A stretch of DNA of 64,000 nt, taken from Rhynchopus sp. YZ270_cl-10 (lineage: Eukaryota; Euglenozoa; Diplonemea; Diplonemida; Diplonemidae). Position numbers and translations under genes: made by a program. The stretch spans positions 1 to 64,000 of the forward strand of contig OZ037882.1 of NCBI GenBank assembly GCA_964035575.1, in the 5' to 3' direction. Every line of letters starts with the position of its first letter. Position 1 is the first letter of the stretch. Of this stretch, positions 8,901-16,799 are shown piece after piece. The notes beneath the pieces were generated by a model. That model was not told where the DNA came from. It ran no database searches and was given only the letters and a program-made list of their open reading frames with translations.

Positions 8901-11900
8901 ATCACTGTTCCTGAATACTTTGCCTTCTCCAGAGATAAAGCAGAGTGGACCCTGAGGAAAAGCTACGTGTACTGCCCCAGGACTGAGTCGCTTGTCACAA
9001 CGGACAGATCACGAGCTGCAAAGTCCCATCTTCTGGCTATTGGGCGCCTGTACAGAACCCCTGTTTTGGATAAGGAGCTCCAGGCTCTGCGGACTATCCT
9101 CATGGTGAGAAAAGGACCCACTAGCTTTGATGACCTGATGACTGTAGAAGGGAAAAAGTGCGAGTCCTTTACGGATGCAGCAAATGAAATGGGGCTCCTT
9201 CAGGATGGTGAACTTGTGAAGCTTACACTTGTGGATGCAGTCAAAACCACTGTGTCAGGAAGATGCCTCAGGTTTACCCTTGCTGTTCTACTCAACTCCT
9301 TTGCTATTCCTCCTAATAACATGAAAGAACTCTGGAAGACATACAAGGTGGAGCTGTGCAAGCGCCCTCTGAAGCAGGGAGAGACTGCACCGGATGAGGA
9401 GGCTACGGTATCTGAGCAGGAGGAAAATGAAGCACTGTTGGATATTCAGAATGTATTGAGAAACATTTGTGGGTCGGATGTAAAGCTCGAAGTCTTTGGA
9501 CTCCCAACACCAACTGCTGCTATGAGGAGTGCGAACGATGGAGTGTCTTGGGTTATGAAGGATGAAATCTACAACATGGAAAAGCAGTGGCAGGAGTGGG
9601 AGAAGATTGAACCTAAGCTCAATACAAAACAGAGGGAAGCAGTTCAGCGTGTTCAGCTCTCTGTGACTCAGGGCAAAGGCGAGATGTTTCTGCTTCAGGG
9701 TGCTGCAGGGACTGGAAAAACGTTTACCTACCAGGCCATGCTCAGTTGGTGCAGAAGCCACAGAGGGGTTCCGGCGCAAGGTGACACACATCGTCCTAAC
9801 ATTGCCCTTGCAGTCGCAAGCTCTGGTATTGCAGCAATGCTCCTGCCTGGAGGAAGAACATCCCACAACAGATTCAAGTTTCCTCTTGATCTGTACCCAG
9901 ATGACCACCACTCTGTCTGCAAACTGACAAAAGAAATTGAGGATCTCATACGCGCAACGGATCTCATTGTCTTTGACGAGGTGGTTATGGCAAACAGGGG
10001 CCATATAGAACTTCTCGACAGAACCTGCAGAAAGGTGACCGGAAAGGCCATGTGGTTTGGTGGAATCACTGTGGTTCTTGGTGGAGATTTTAAGCAAATT
10101 CTTCCTGTCACTGAGGGAGACAAGAGTGCCACGCTTAAAAACTGTCTGCATACTTCTCCTCTCTTCCAAAACATGACTATGCTGTCCCTTATCGAGATAA
10201 TGAGGCAGAAGGATGACAAAAATTGGGCGACCTACCTGGGAACCATTGGTGATGGGTCGTGCAACGATAGAGACGGTTCCATATCTCTCCCAAGAAACCT
10301 CTACCGAAAGGATTGTGGGGATTATGTTGTACCTGATGACCTCATCACACACGTCTTCCCTCTGATTGGAGAAGGTGTAGTTGGAAATGGCATGATCCTT
10401 GCACCAACTAACAAAGCTCAGAAGGCAATGAACAACATTTGCCTCAAGAGGCTGTGTGGGAAACAAAAAGAAGTACTCCATGAGTTCCAGCTGACAGGGA
10501 AGGACACATGCACAGAGGAGTCTGTTGAGGGAGAATCTGCCATTGACTCAGACGTGATGAATGCGTACCAGCAGACAGGAATACCTGACCACTGCATCAC
10601 TGTCAAGGTTGGTGCTCCTCTAATGTTGCTTAAAAACCTCAACCCACCAAAGGGTCTCTGCAATGGAACGAGGTTTATTGTGACTGGCGTGACACAGCTC
10701 AACATTCAGGGGATCATTGTTGGTGACCCTAAAAGAGTTGGTACGGCAGTGAACATCCCCAGAGTTAAGAACACTCCTGACGAGAAGAAAGCTGGTTTCA
10801 GCATGCAGCGCGTCCAGTTTCCTGTCGCACTGTCATTTGCCTCTACAATTAACAAGTCTCAGGGACAGACCCTCGATAGGGTTGGACTTGACCTCACAGA
10901 GTCACAGTGCTTTGCACATGGGCAGTTGTACGTTGCTCTGAGCAGATGCCCAAAGGCAGAGCATGTCAAGGTTGCGGTGCCTCTGAAGAAATGGACCAAA
11001 TCAAACAGAACTATTGTGGAGCCATACAGAGTATCAAACCCTGTATACAAGGACATGCTAAAATCTGTTTCTGACCGTGGACTCGAGGGCATCTTTATTC
11101 AGCTGACTGAAGCAGAAGAGGCCATGCTACAGAGTTACCACGTCATGACTGACAAAGAGTACTCTGAACAAACCCACAGACAAGCAAAGATGCCTCCACC
11201 ATCTAACGACCATAAATTCTGGGACCCCATGCCAATGCAGTGTGAAAGCATTCAGTTTGAAGATGCTGAAGATCTTGTCTATGTAGCCAAAAAGAGGAAG
11301 AGAGATCCAGAAGATAAGTCTCCTAAGAAGCGGAAGAAGAATAACCCTACATCAGCAGAAACAACAACAGCACAAAAGCCGAAGCTCTTCATTACCAGGG
11401 TTTTGGGGGATGGTACTTGCTTTTACCATGCCGTAGACCAGTCTATTACAAAGAGGATAGGACAAGGGAATCAACTCAGAAGAGAATTGGAATTGTTTGT
11501 TATGCAGTACAGTACTACAATAAAACATCATCCTCTTATTGTACCTGAAAACGCTAACACCGTATCCTCAATTGTAGGCACCTACAACGCCCTTATGAAC
11601 AGGATAACTGGCAGGATTGATGGGACGTACGCAACATCAGACTATGCAGAACAGATTGAGTTTGCCTTGGTGAGTCTCTTAAAACGTGTTCTAATAACTA
11701 TTGTCAAAATGAACCAAGATAACAACAAGCCCTCATCTTTTCACTTTTTGGGGAACAACTTGTCTACTGAACAAGTTCTTGCTAATATTCCTGCAAAAGA
11801 CAGGATTATTTTATTACATACTGCAAACCCTGATCATTTTAATATTGGTACAGGGTCTCCTGAACATGAATTGGAAACACACAAAAGTGGTTTGGAACAA

Positions 11901-11954
11901 TTGCATAGGGGATTTCCCAATGAGATTTTATATCAAGTTGATTGGGAGTTGTGA
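5904..11954 (+). CDS. Helitron Rep-helicase-OTU protein, family A copy 1
   Basis: A single intronless ORF of 2016 aa. Order: Cys/His-rich zinc-binding region (about 55-105) and a second Cys cluster (about 250-275); HUH Rep with GLPHLHLLLW (about 720-730) and YLFKYLFK (about 880); Pif1-like SF1 helicase with Walker A GAAGTGKTF (about 1266), Walker B VFDEVVM, GGDFKQILPV, INKSQGQTL and LYVALSRC; two basic NLS-like clusters (about 1795-1812); and an OTU cysteine-protease-like domain with DGTCFYH (about 1836) and HFNIGTG (about 1977). The protein should nick and unwind DNA for rolling-circle transposition; the role of OTU in such elements is unsettled. All catalytic motifs look intact. The first roughly 300 codons differ strongly from copy 2 while the rest is nearly identical. 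Confidence 0.93.
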   Translation: MFEGGYQNLYGHMIEEDFDDCAREPPSKDWSRYLTNMRESLRLSAETSRMQLEDINFFCSQYETPHTQCDVCEWCLQRYNKTKTHDPHCLFRHMHITHVAKCRLAYVIASIRTITNKASFRDLFSVHPELESRWNCSLDSLTPSDKKKIKLLEEEKRDGMQGLSPYILGSIENCANDICERWIEKRSDTLRTNGPICQALVAEFENRVSTSEMCGRSLDPSLHSAAMKLEDYTNGCVSYADIGGMNSVCRKCGAKLFSGEVRGEGRYGICCNRIKTSDIPAPIEFENDDHKRLFSDKTFLKNSYRLNSYHQMAKALHTPHKLFSNTRGIHNIVVKGKGVKKIMGLSDDAETRNQTWFVGGYNEQDRALKGLQEMERIPELERDTTLYQDIMTMLKDNCYVRMFRRASVLMDSAEENTHVAINFDDLRGPEKTGREYANAAAEDELRAVYTVSTGTDDHKYAAGWGRQQYSVIMQGEAEGEGSDRYSRKISDFDARFEPLCFPLIHVCPKDSTGWRHSRKDEATPNPYSGVSAQEYGCFHLFSRATEKNPDGEPGPALIGRKLTEYFFLQLGIRAITQRISYHSQQIVKKYATKEFLEEARVTTVVENRRVTTHDATNDTTTATTTLYASYPRGKRARIQDLNDSLALKARLGCPDYFLTMTANPHWPEILRELRPGERPCDRSDLVHRVFNLKMDQLERKLKENALGTYQAMVRVVEYQKRGLPHLHLLLWVSKEHKPKSAAIFDMAVSCQLPDPETQEELYNLVSEQMMHTKCDTVPSARCKVPGPDGNARCKQHYPKNFRDNTLATETGMYSYGMRPENGRTSAVAEKDQERARKLATEGKVHPSCRDNRYVVSYNIVLLTQFMSHFNIEAVGSPVVIRYLFKYLFKDDEYANVSVTAKDGEKNKTDECMSYLTGIHIGSLEAIGYLLGTKMRYIDPSVTRLDVHLAGQQRLYYFPGKEAEALDKATDTTLTAWFAANSDAKRDPSSKYQGIQTLNYITVPEYFAFSRDKAEWTLRKSYVYCPRTESLVTTDRSRAAKSHLLAIGRLYRTPVLDKELQALRTILMVRKGPTSFDDLMTVEGKKCESFTDAANEMGLLQDGELVKLTLVDAVKTTVSGRCLRFTLAVLLNSFAIPPNNMKELWKTYKVELCKRPLKQGETAPDEEATVSEQEENEALLDIQNVLRNICGSDVKLEVFGLPTPTAAMRSANDGVSWVMKDEIYNMEKQWQEWEKIEPKLNTKQREAVQRVQLSVTQGKGEMFLLQGAAGTGKTFTYQAMLSWCRSHRGVPAQGDTHRPNIALAVASSGIAAMLLPGGRTSHNRFKFPLDLYPDDHHSVCKLTKEIEDLIRATDLIVFDEVVMANRGHIELLDRTCRKVTGKAMWFGGITVVLGGDFKQILPVTEGDKSATLKNCLHTSPLFQNMTMLSLIEIMRQKDDKNWATYLGTIGDGSCNDRDGSISLPRNLYRKDCGDYVVPDDLITHVFPLIGEGVVGNGMILAPTNKAQKAMNNICLKRLCGKQKEVLHEFQLTGKDTCTEESVEGESAIDSDVMNAYQQTGIPDHCITVKVGAPLMLLKNLNPPKGLCNGTRFIVTGVTQLNIQGIIVGDPKRVGTAVNIPRVKNTPDEKKAGFSMQRVQFPVALSFASTINKSQGQTLDRVGLDLTESQCFAHGQLYVALSRCPKAEHVKVAVPLKKWTKSNRTIVEPYRVSNPVYKDMLKSVSDRGLEGIFIQLTEAEEAMLQSYHVMTDKEYSEQTHRQAKMPPPSNDHKFWDPMPMQCESIQFEDAEDLVYVAKKRKRDPEDKSPKKRKKNNPTSAETTTAQKPKLFITRVLGDGTCFYHAVDQSITKRIGQGNQLRRELELFVMQYSTTIKHHPLIVPENANTVSSIVGTYNALMNRITGRIDGTYATSDYAEQIEFALVSLLKRVLITIVKMNQDNNKPSSFHFLGNNLSTEQVLANIPAKDRIILLHTANPDHFNIGTGSPEHELETHKSGLEQLHRGFPNEILYQVDWEL

Positions 11955-12220
11955 ACATACAAAAAAAGTAATAAAAAGAGAAAAATGAAAGAAGTGGTTA
12001 CAATCGGGGGTATGTTTTCGGGTTGGGTTTGGTGGGTATTTTTTGGGATTGTGGGTTTGGGGGTACTATTAGTTTTGAACAAAATACAAATGAAACATGA
12101 AATAGGAGAGAACAAAAACAAAGGAACATTTTATATTTCAATTTTTCTTCACACCCCCCACAAACATACACACACCCACAGAGTATCCACAATATGTCCC
12201 TCAATAGAGTGTCCCGACCA
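11955..12220. other. 3' flank of family A Rep gene
   Basis: AT-rich non-coding DNA with A-runs, a G/T-rich stretch (12005-12065) and a CA-rich stretch (12150-12180). It probably holds the 3' UTR and the subterminal part of the element. No gene seen. Confidence 0.4.
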
Positions 12221-12520
12221 AAAATCCCGACCAAAAATCCCTGTATTTTCAATACAGGGATTTTTGGTCGGGATTTTGGCTCTCTCTTATGGACAGAACG
12301 TAATTTATGGACAGATTTGTCAACATTTCTGTCCATAAATCCCAAAATGGCCAAAAATATTTTTTCAAATGGCTTACTGTAGTGGCTTCATCGGAGCAAT
12401 TGCGTCGAAGTATGGTGGTTGTAGGCCCAAAAATACGTAGTAGACATCAATTTACTTGGCCTACTGAGGTCTGTGGGTACCCTTATAGGCCTATACAGGG
12501 AATTACTATGTACAGTGCGT
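12221..12520. repeat. dispersed hairpin repeat, copy 1
   Basis: It begins with a perfect inverted repeat (arms 12221-12247 and 12251-12277, 27 nt each, 3-nt loop). A second inverted repeat follows, with 13-nt arms ATTTATGGACAGA and reverse complement, then a conserved body (CTTCATCGGAGCAATTGCGT and onward). Other copies: 12608, 15526, 19417, 20221 and 35927. All start at the hairpin, so the hairpin is probably one terminus of a non-autonomous element. Confidence 0.75.
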
Positions 12521-12607
12521 ATAAACTCACAAACCACAGTTTACCTGCAAACATCAAAACACATATTGCAATAGTTTACTCAGGTCTGTGGAAGGGCATT
12601 TTTCAGG

Positions 12608-13063
12608 CAAAAATCCCTGTATTTTCAATACAGGGATTTTTGGTCGGGATTTTGGCTCTTATGGACAGAACGTAATTTATGGACAGATTTGTCGACATTT
12701 CTGTCCATAAATCCCAAAATGGCCAAATGTAATTTTTCAAATGGCTTACTGTAGTGGCTTCATCGGAGCAATTACGACGAAGTATGGTGGTAGTAGACTC
12801 CATGAAACGTAGTATACAAAAGGTTACTTGACCAGCTGAAGTCTCTACGCTAGCTGCAATCGGCCACATACACGATATTACTGCTAAACGTTCATAAGTT
12901 CTCATATGCACTAAATGTAAACTCCACTTTTACAACGTGAACTCAAATGCTAATAACTCACCTCACCAACAAGATTCCCTAAGAATAACACAATAGAACA
13001 TTTTCGATACACCAGCCGGTAACACTTCACACCAGCCTGCATCATATGGTTGCTCACTTCTCG
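12608..13063. repeat. dispersed hairpin repeat, copy 2, abutting an octamer array
   Basis: It has the same hairpin start (15-nt arms AAAAATCCCTGTATT plus extension), but its body differs after about 12790 and runs to the array at 13065. The last roughly 60 bases, read on the minus strand, resemble the 5' end of family B units (ACGAGAAG..AGC, then GGCTGGTGTG). It may therefore be a short non-autonomous element with a hairpin at one end and a B-like end at the other. Paralogous to 35927-36382. Confidence 0.6.
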
Positions 13064-13064
13064 T

Positions 13065-13488
13065 GCGGGTTTGCGGGTTTGCGGGTTTGCGGGTTTGCGG
13101 GTTTGCGGGTTTGCGGGTTTGCGGGTTTGCGGGTTTGCGGGTTTGCGGGTTTGCGGGTTTGCGGGTTTGCGGGTTTGCGGGTTTGCGGGTTTGCGGGTTT
13201 GCGGGTTTGCGGGTTTGCGGGTTTGCGGGTTTGCGGGTTTGCGGGTTTGCGGGTTTGCGGGTTTGCGGGTTTGCGGGTTTGCGGGTTTACGGGTTTGCGG
13301 GTTTACGGGTTTGCGGGTTTGCGGGTTTGCGGGTTTGCGGGTTTGCGGGTTTGCGGGTTTGCGGGTTTGCGGGTTTGCGGGTTTACGGGTTTGCGGGTTT
13401 GCGGGTTTGCGGGTTTGCGGGTTTGCGGGTTTGCGGGTTTGCGGGTTTACGGGTTTGCGGGTTTGCGGGTTTACGGGTTTGCGGGTTT
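13065..13488. repeat. (GCGGGTTT)n array, about 53 units
   Basis: Perfect octamer repeats with occasional GTTTACGGG variants, G-rich strand on plus. Every frame of the array is open because eight is not a multiple of three: each plus-strand frame reads CGFAGLRV. At its right end the array runs directly into codon about 103 of a family B Rep gene with only a T-run at the junction. Confidence 0.97.
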
Positions 13489-13794
13489 TTTGTGTGCTTT
13501 GAGCTGTTTATCTACTGCAAAGCTGGCACCACAGTTTTCACAAATGAAAGGTTTCTGCTCCTGCGCACTTCTTGGTTCATCATCTCCCCTCTTCCGTTTT
13601 GTACTGCATTCTACTGTTGTAGGTTCATTGCGCTCATCTTCTGTTTTTTCCTTTTCTTCATCATCCTCTCCAGTCTGTTTTTGAAAAGCTTCTGTATCAT
13701 CTTCTTCTGCCTCCTGTGTTGCTTCTTTTGTTGTCTTAGGCTTTTTGTCAGCACGCCCATCCGCAGACCCGCTCTCACTACGTTGCCTTTTCAT
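13487..13794 (-). pseudogene. family B Rep gene, 5' fragment fused to octamer array
   Basis: Encodes the first roughly 103 residues (MKRQRSESGS to QLKAHKK) of the family B Rep-helicase protein, matching 49228-49533 and 60025-60330. It includes the acidic N-terminal tract and the first C2H2 finger (CENCGASF). After that the frame runs into the array. Rep, helicase and OTU are absent. This is a deletion derivative: about 9 kb of a B unit is missing and the remaining 5' part is joined to the repeat. An in-frame ATG 87 nt upstream exists, but MKRQRS is the more likely start. Confidence 0.85.
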
Positions 13795-14326
13795 ATTATT
13801 TATGCCATGTGTTCCTATGCTAATGTATGTGAAGAAAGAAGGAATCTGGGAAACAATGTGAATAGAAATATTAATTCTCATTAAACTCTCTTTCGTTTTG
13901 GGGAAGTGTTTCCCTCTTCAGCTTATGTTGTCTTTGTATTAGCCTTCTTATTAGTGTGCCCATCATCAGATCTTTCCTCGCTTTCGTTGTCTTTTCATTT
14001 TTTTTTTTGCAAAAAGTAAAGTACCCAGACCACTGTTATGTTAGTTTTGAATAGTTGTGATAAATTGCTAGAAATTGTATTGTAGAAAATATAAAATGGT
14101 GGGTGGGAGAAAGTTTTGAGTTTTCAAGAAGGAAAATAAAAAAGTCTCACAACTAAGTTTTCAAAAAAAAATAATTAAAAAATGATCTTGAAAATTTTGA
14201 CAAAAATTAAAACCAATCTGCATGTGCATTAAAAAAAGGGGAACCCATATTTTTGCGCAGGAAGAAGTAATTTGCACATTCTCTGCGATAAGAAATACCC
14301 CCAAACGAAAAAAAAAAAATTATTCT
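13795..14326. other. intergenic spacer between the two family B genes
   Basis: AT-rich, with A- and T-runs and no gene. On the minus strand it is the 3' flank of the companion gene and the 5' flank of Rep. It appears identical to 49534-50065 and 60331-60862. Confidence 0.5.
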
Positions 14327-14891
14327 CTAATGATGTGCTTTATTGTGCTGGAAAAGAGCACCTTTGTGTTGAAATTCCCTTCCCCTCCAAGTACTAGAGC
14401 ATTCGTGAGCATAACACGTCTTTGCTATTTTTTCGTCTTCTGCTGCTTCGCGCTTTCTCTTTCTGTCTAGCTCCTGTTGAGTTTGAGTTGTTGAAAGTGA
14501 TACTTGAAAAGTTGATACATACCTTTTTCATGTCCTGACACAGAAGGAACACTTCGTTCAGCTGTTTCTTGAGATCTGAGACAGTCTGTTTCACCTCTTT
14601 CAGCTCTTCAGTCACTGAGGAAAAGCTTTCTGCAGAAACAGGAATTTCCAATGCTGCGGCCTGTTCTGACGGAAGCACAGAGTCCTTCTGAGTTTGCTCC
14701 TCTGTTTTAACGCCTTGCTCCTGTACCTTCGTTAGTACTGTCTCCTTCTTCTGGGAGCACACTGGAATTGGTGGCAATTCCTCATTCTCATGAGGAGCTT
14801 GATCCTGCACATTGAACACCGCCAACATGCTTGGTGCATCTTTCTTCTGCACAAAGGGCACTGGCTTCCGCTTAATCTTCATGGTGTTCAT
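14327..14891 (-). CDS. Helitron companion: coiled-coil/C2H2-like protein, family B remnant copy
   Basis: Exon 1 14523-14891 and exon 2 14327-14473 join in phase 0 across a 49-bp GTATGT...CAG intron, giving 171 aa. Residues about 90-123 (FSSVTEELKEVKQTVSDLKK and on) are a predicted coiled coil. The intron follows at once, then a basic stretch (ELDRKRKRE) and a C2H2-like finger: C143-x4-C148, F-x5-L-x2, H166-x3-H170. The spacing after the second Cys is longer than usual. The plan and intron position parallel the family A companion (3640-4502), though sequence similarity is low. This copy is intact although its partner Rep gene is truncated. Confidence 0.72.
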
Positions 14892-15102
14892 AGTTTTTTG
14901 AGAAATAGTTCACCTGTTTTTGGTGTGTGAGTACAAAAGTGCTATGAAAAGAGAAATGAGGGGTGAGCCAAGTTTAATTCATTTTTCTATTCAATTTTTT
15001 CGGCATTCACATTTGTAAAAATGCAAAACCTTCAGACAATAAAAAATAAGTTCTGTTCACAACCACACCAGCCTCCTACATTTTAGCGAGCTTTCTTCTT
15101 GT
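14892..15102. other. 5' end of family B unit
   Basis: Non-coding; on the minus strand this is the start of a B unit, beginning ACAAGAAGAAAGCTCGC next to the array. The same sequence is at 50631-50841 and 61428-61638, and a relative is at 39790-39836. It presumably holds the companion promoter and the transposon terminus. Confidence 0.55.
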
Positions 15103-15277
15103 GCGGGTTTACGGGTTTGCGGGTTTGCGGGTTTGCGGGTTTGCGGGTTTGCGGGTTTGCGGGTTTGCGGGTTTGCGGGTTTGCGGGTTTGCGGGTTTGC
15201 GGGTTTGCGGGTTTGCGGGTTTACGGGTTTGCGGGTTTGCGGGTTTGCGGGTTTGCGGGTTTGCGGGTTTGCGGGTT
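15103..15277. repeat. (GCGGGTTT)n array, about 22 units
   Basis: Octamer array starting at the usual phase after CTTCTTGT. Its right end is not a B-type terminus: it fades into a short AT stretch, then a different GCGGGT-derived array. Confidence 0.97.
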
Positions 15278-15334
15278 ACACTATATATATTACCGGGTTT
15301 CAGGTCAGTGGGAGCATAATCAGACCCGCAAATT

Positions 15335-15500
15335 GCGGGTCGTGCGGGTCGTGTGGGTCGTGCGGGTCGTGCGGGTCGTGCGGGTCGTGCGGGTCGTGCG
15401 GGTCGTGCGGGTAGTGCGGGTCGTGCGGGTCGTGCGGGTCGTGCGGGTCGTGCGGGTCGTGCGGGTCGTGCGGGTCGTGCGGGTCGTGCGGGTCGTGCAG
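15335..15500. repeat. 9-bp array (GTGCGGGTC)n, about 18 units
   Basis: Tandem nonamers containing GCGGGT, the core of the octamer, with rare variants (GTGTGGGTC, GTGCGGGTA). It lies 58 bp from an octamer array and looks like a separate expansion of a related seed. Its open frames are not genes. Confidence 0.95.
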
Positions 15501-15525
15501 GCTTATGAGCTAAGTGTCAAAGTGT

Positions 15526-15870
15526 AAAAATCCCTGTATTTTCAATGGAGGGATTTTTGGTCGGGATCTTGGCTTTTATGGACAGAACCAAATTTATGGA
15601 CAGATTTGTCAACATTTCTGTACATCAATCCCAAAATGGCCAATAATAATTTTTTTAATGGGGTACTGTACTACGTAACTGTAGTGGCTTCATCGGAGCA
15701 ATTGCGTCGAAGGATGGTGGTCGTAGGCACACAAATACGTAGTTGACATTTTGTTATTCCGCAAACCCACAAACCTGCAAACCTTTAGTTTAGTTTCTTG
15801 GACTAGTGAGGTCTGTGGCATCCTTACAGGGCTAGGTACAGGGAATGGGTTTCCACATACACAAGGAATT
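15526..15870. repeat. dispersed hairpin repeat, copy 3
   Basis: The hairpin start is imperfect here (right arm GGAGGGATTTTT). The body matches other copies up to the ACAGGGAATTACTGTGTAAAC end but contains an insertion near 15755-15790 of degenerate octamers (CCGCAAACCCACAAACC). Confidence 0.7.
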
Positions 15871-16260
15871 ACTGTGTAAACTTGGGGTTCCCCAAAAAAC
15901 GCTAGGCATGTCTGATACACTACTGCATCTCAATAAATATTATGTACTAAGGACAGACATGCAGTCAGAATTCCTCACCTACCGTATATTTGCATATTGT
16001 AGTGTGTATTGGTCAGTAGAAGCTGATGTTAGAGTGTGGGTGTTGGCAAAAGAATATGGAAGGAAGGAATGAATAGATTTTAGAGAAATGGTAAAAGCAA
16101 AAATACGGGTACATTGGGTTTACTTGAACTTCCTTTTTTTGTTTTTGTTGTTTTCATATCTCTGTATTTGAAGAAAACATTGACATGACAGGCTAGATGT
16201 GTCTTGTCGTCCCTCCCCAGTCTCAGTTTTTGTATTTCCTCCCTATGGCTTTAAAAAACC
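15871..16260. other. ARF 3' flank copy
   Basis: Non-coding. From about 16010 it matches 20640-20890, the 3' flank of intact ARF. The hairpin repeat, 3' flank and ARF body (15526-16625) were thus duplicated as one block with 20221-21255. Confidence 0.55.
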
Positions 16261-16625
16261 CTAGTTTCTTGACTTCATGGAAGATGACAGCCAGTCAAGT
16301 CCTTCATACAAACCTTCACCAGTTGCAGCGCAACTTCCCTGGATGTACCACTCCCGGAGCCTTAGAGCATGCAGCCCACGTTTGTCAGTCATTTCAGCTG
16401 GGGTCATCGCCTTTGGAAGATCCTGTTTGTTTGCGAGCACAAGAAGTGTTGCATCACGGAGGGCATCATCTGTTGCCAGCTCGTGAAGCTCATCACGCAC
16501 AAGAGAAATTCTGTCCCTGTCGTTGCTGTCAACAACAAAGATGATGCCGTCAGTCCCCTCAAAGTAGTGGCGCCACAGTGGCCTCAGTTTGTCCTGGCCA
16601 CCAACGTCCCACATGGTAAACTTGA
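16261..16625 (-). pseudogene. ARF GTPase, 5'-truncated copy
   Basis: Encodes ARF from switch II ([13 protein letters not shown]) to the normal C-terminus (SSSMKSRN), with NKQD and SCAATGEG present. It differs at five residues from the intact ARF at 20891-21436. The first roughly 60 residues, with the myristoylation Gly, P-loop and switch I, are missing. Homology stops at about 16625, where minisatellite-associated sequence takes over. A CAACACAG on the minus strand just upstream could act as a splice acceptor, so a longer gene with remote 5' exons is possible; no such exon is visible nearby. A truncated duplicate is the simpler reading. Confidence 0.75.
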
Positions 16626-16799
16626 ATGTCTGTGTTGATATTGTGTTCGTTGCACTGTGTGAATGCTGGGGCTGGAACGGAGTGGGGTGGGTTTGGGCTC
16701 AGTGTATAGCAAACGCGGCTAACCCGGTTTTGCACGATGAAGAGTGTGTAATCTGCGTAAACTGTGTTTTCTTCAAACTCATTCCTTAGTTGGACAGTC

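Larger units (their letters stand above)
3640..12277 (+). mobile_element. Helitron-like element, family A, copy 1
   Basis: Three plus-strand genes form one module: small coiled-coil/C2H2 gene, solo HUH Rep, and Rep-helicase-OTU. A strong 57-nt hairpin follows at 12221-12277. The OTU domain fused to Rep-Hel is typical of the Helentron/Helitron2 branch. The ends given are working limits: both copies sit in the same duplicated context, so no empty-site comparison is possible and termini cannot be read from this window. Confidence 0.55.

Noticed and set aside
9288-10481. 397-aa minus-strand ORF inside the family A Rep gene (and shorter ones at 31501-32175 and 33529-34149)
   Set aside because: Antisense shadow of the strongly conserved Rep-helicase frame; no family resemblance, and the frame breaks in copy 2.
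13046-13884. Long open frames coding CGFAGLRV repeats in octamer arrays (also 15099, 36364, 39738, 61635)
   Set aside because: An 8-nt repeat without stops is open in all frames and gives the same octapeptide in each; no start context, domain or conserved ends.
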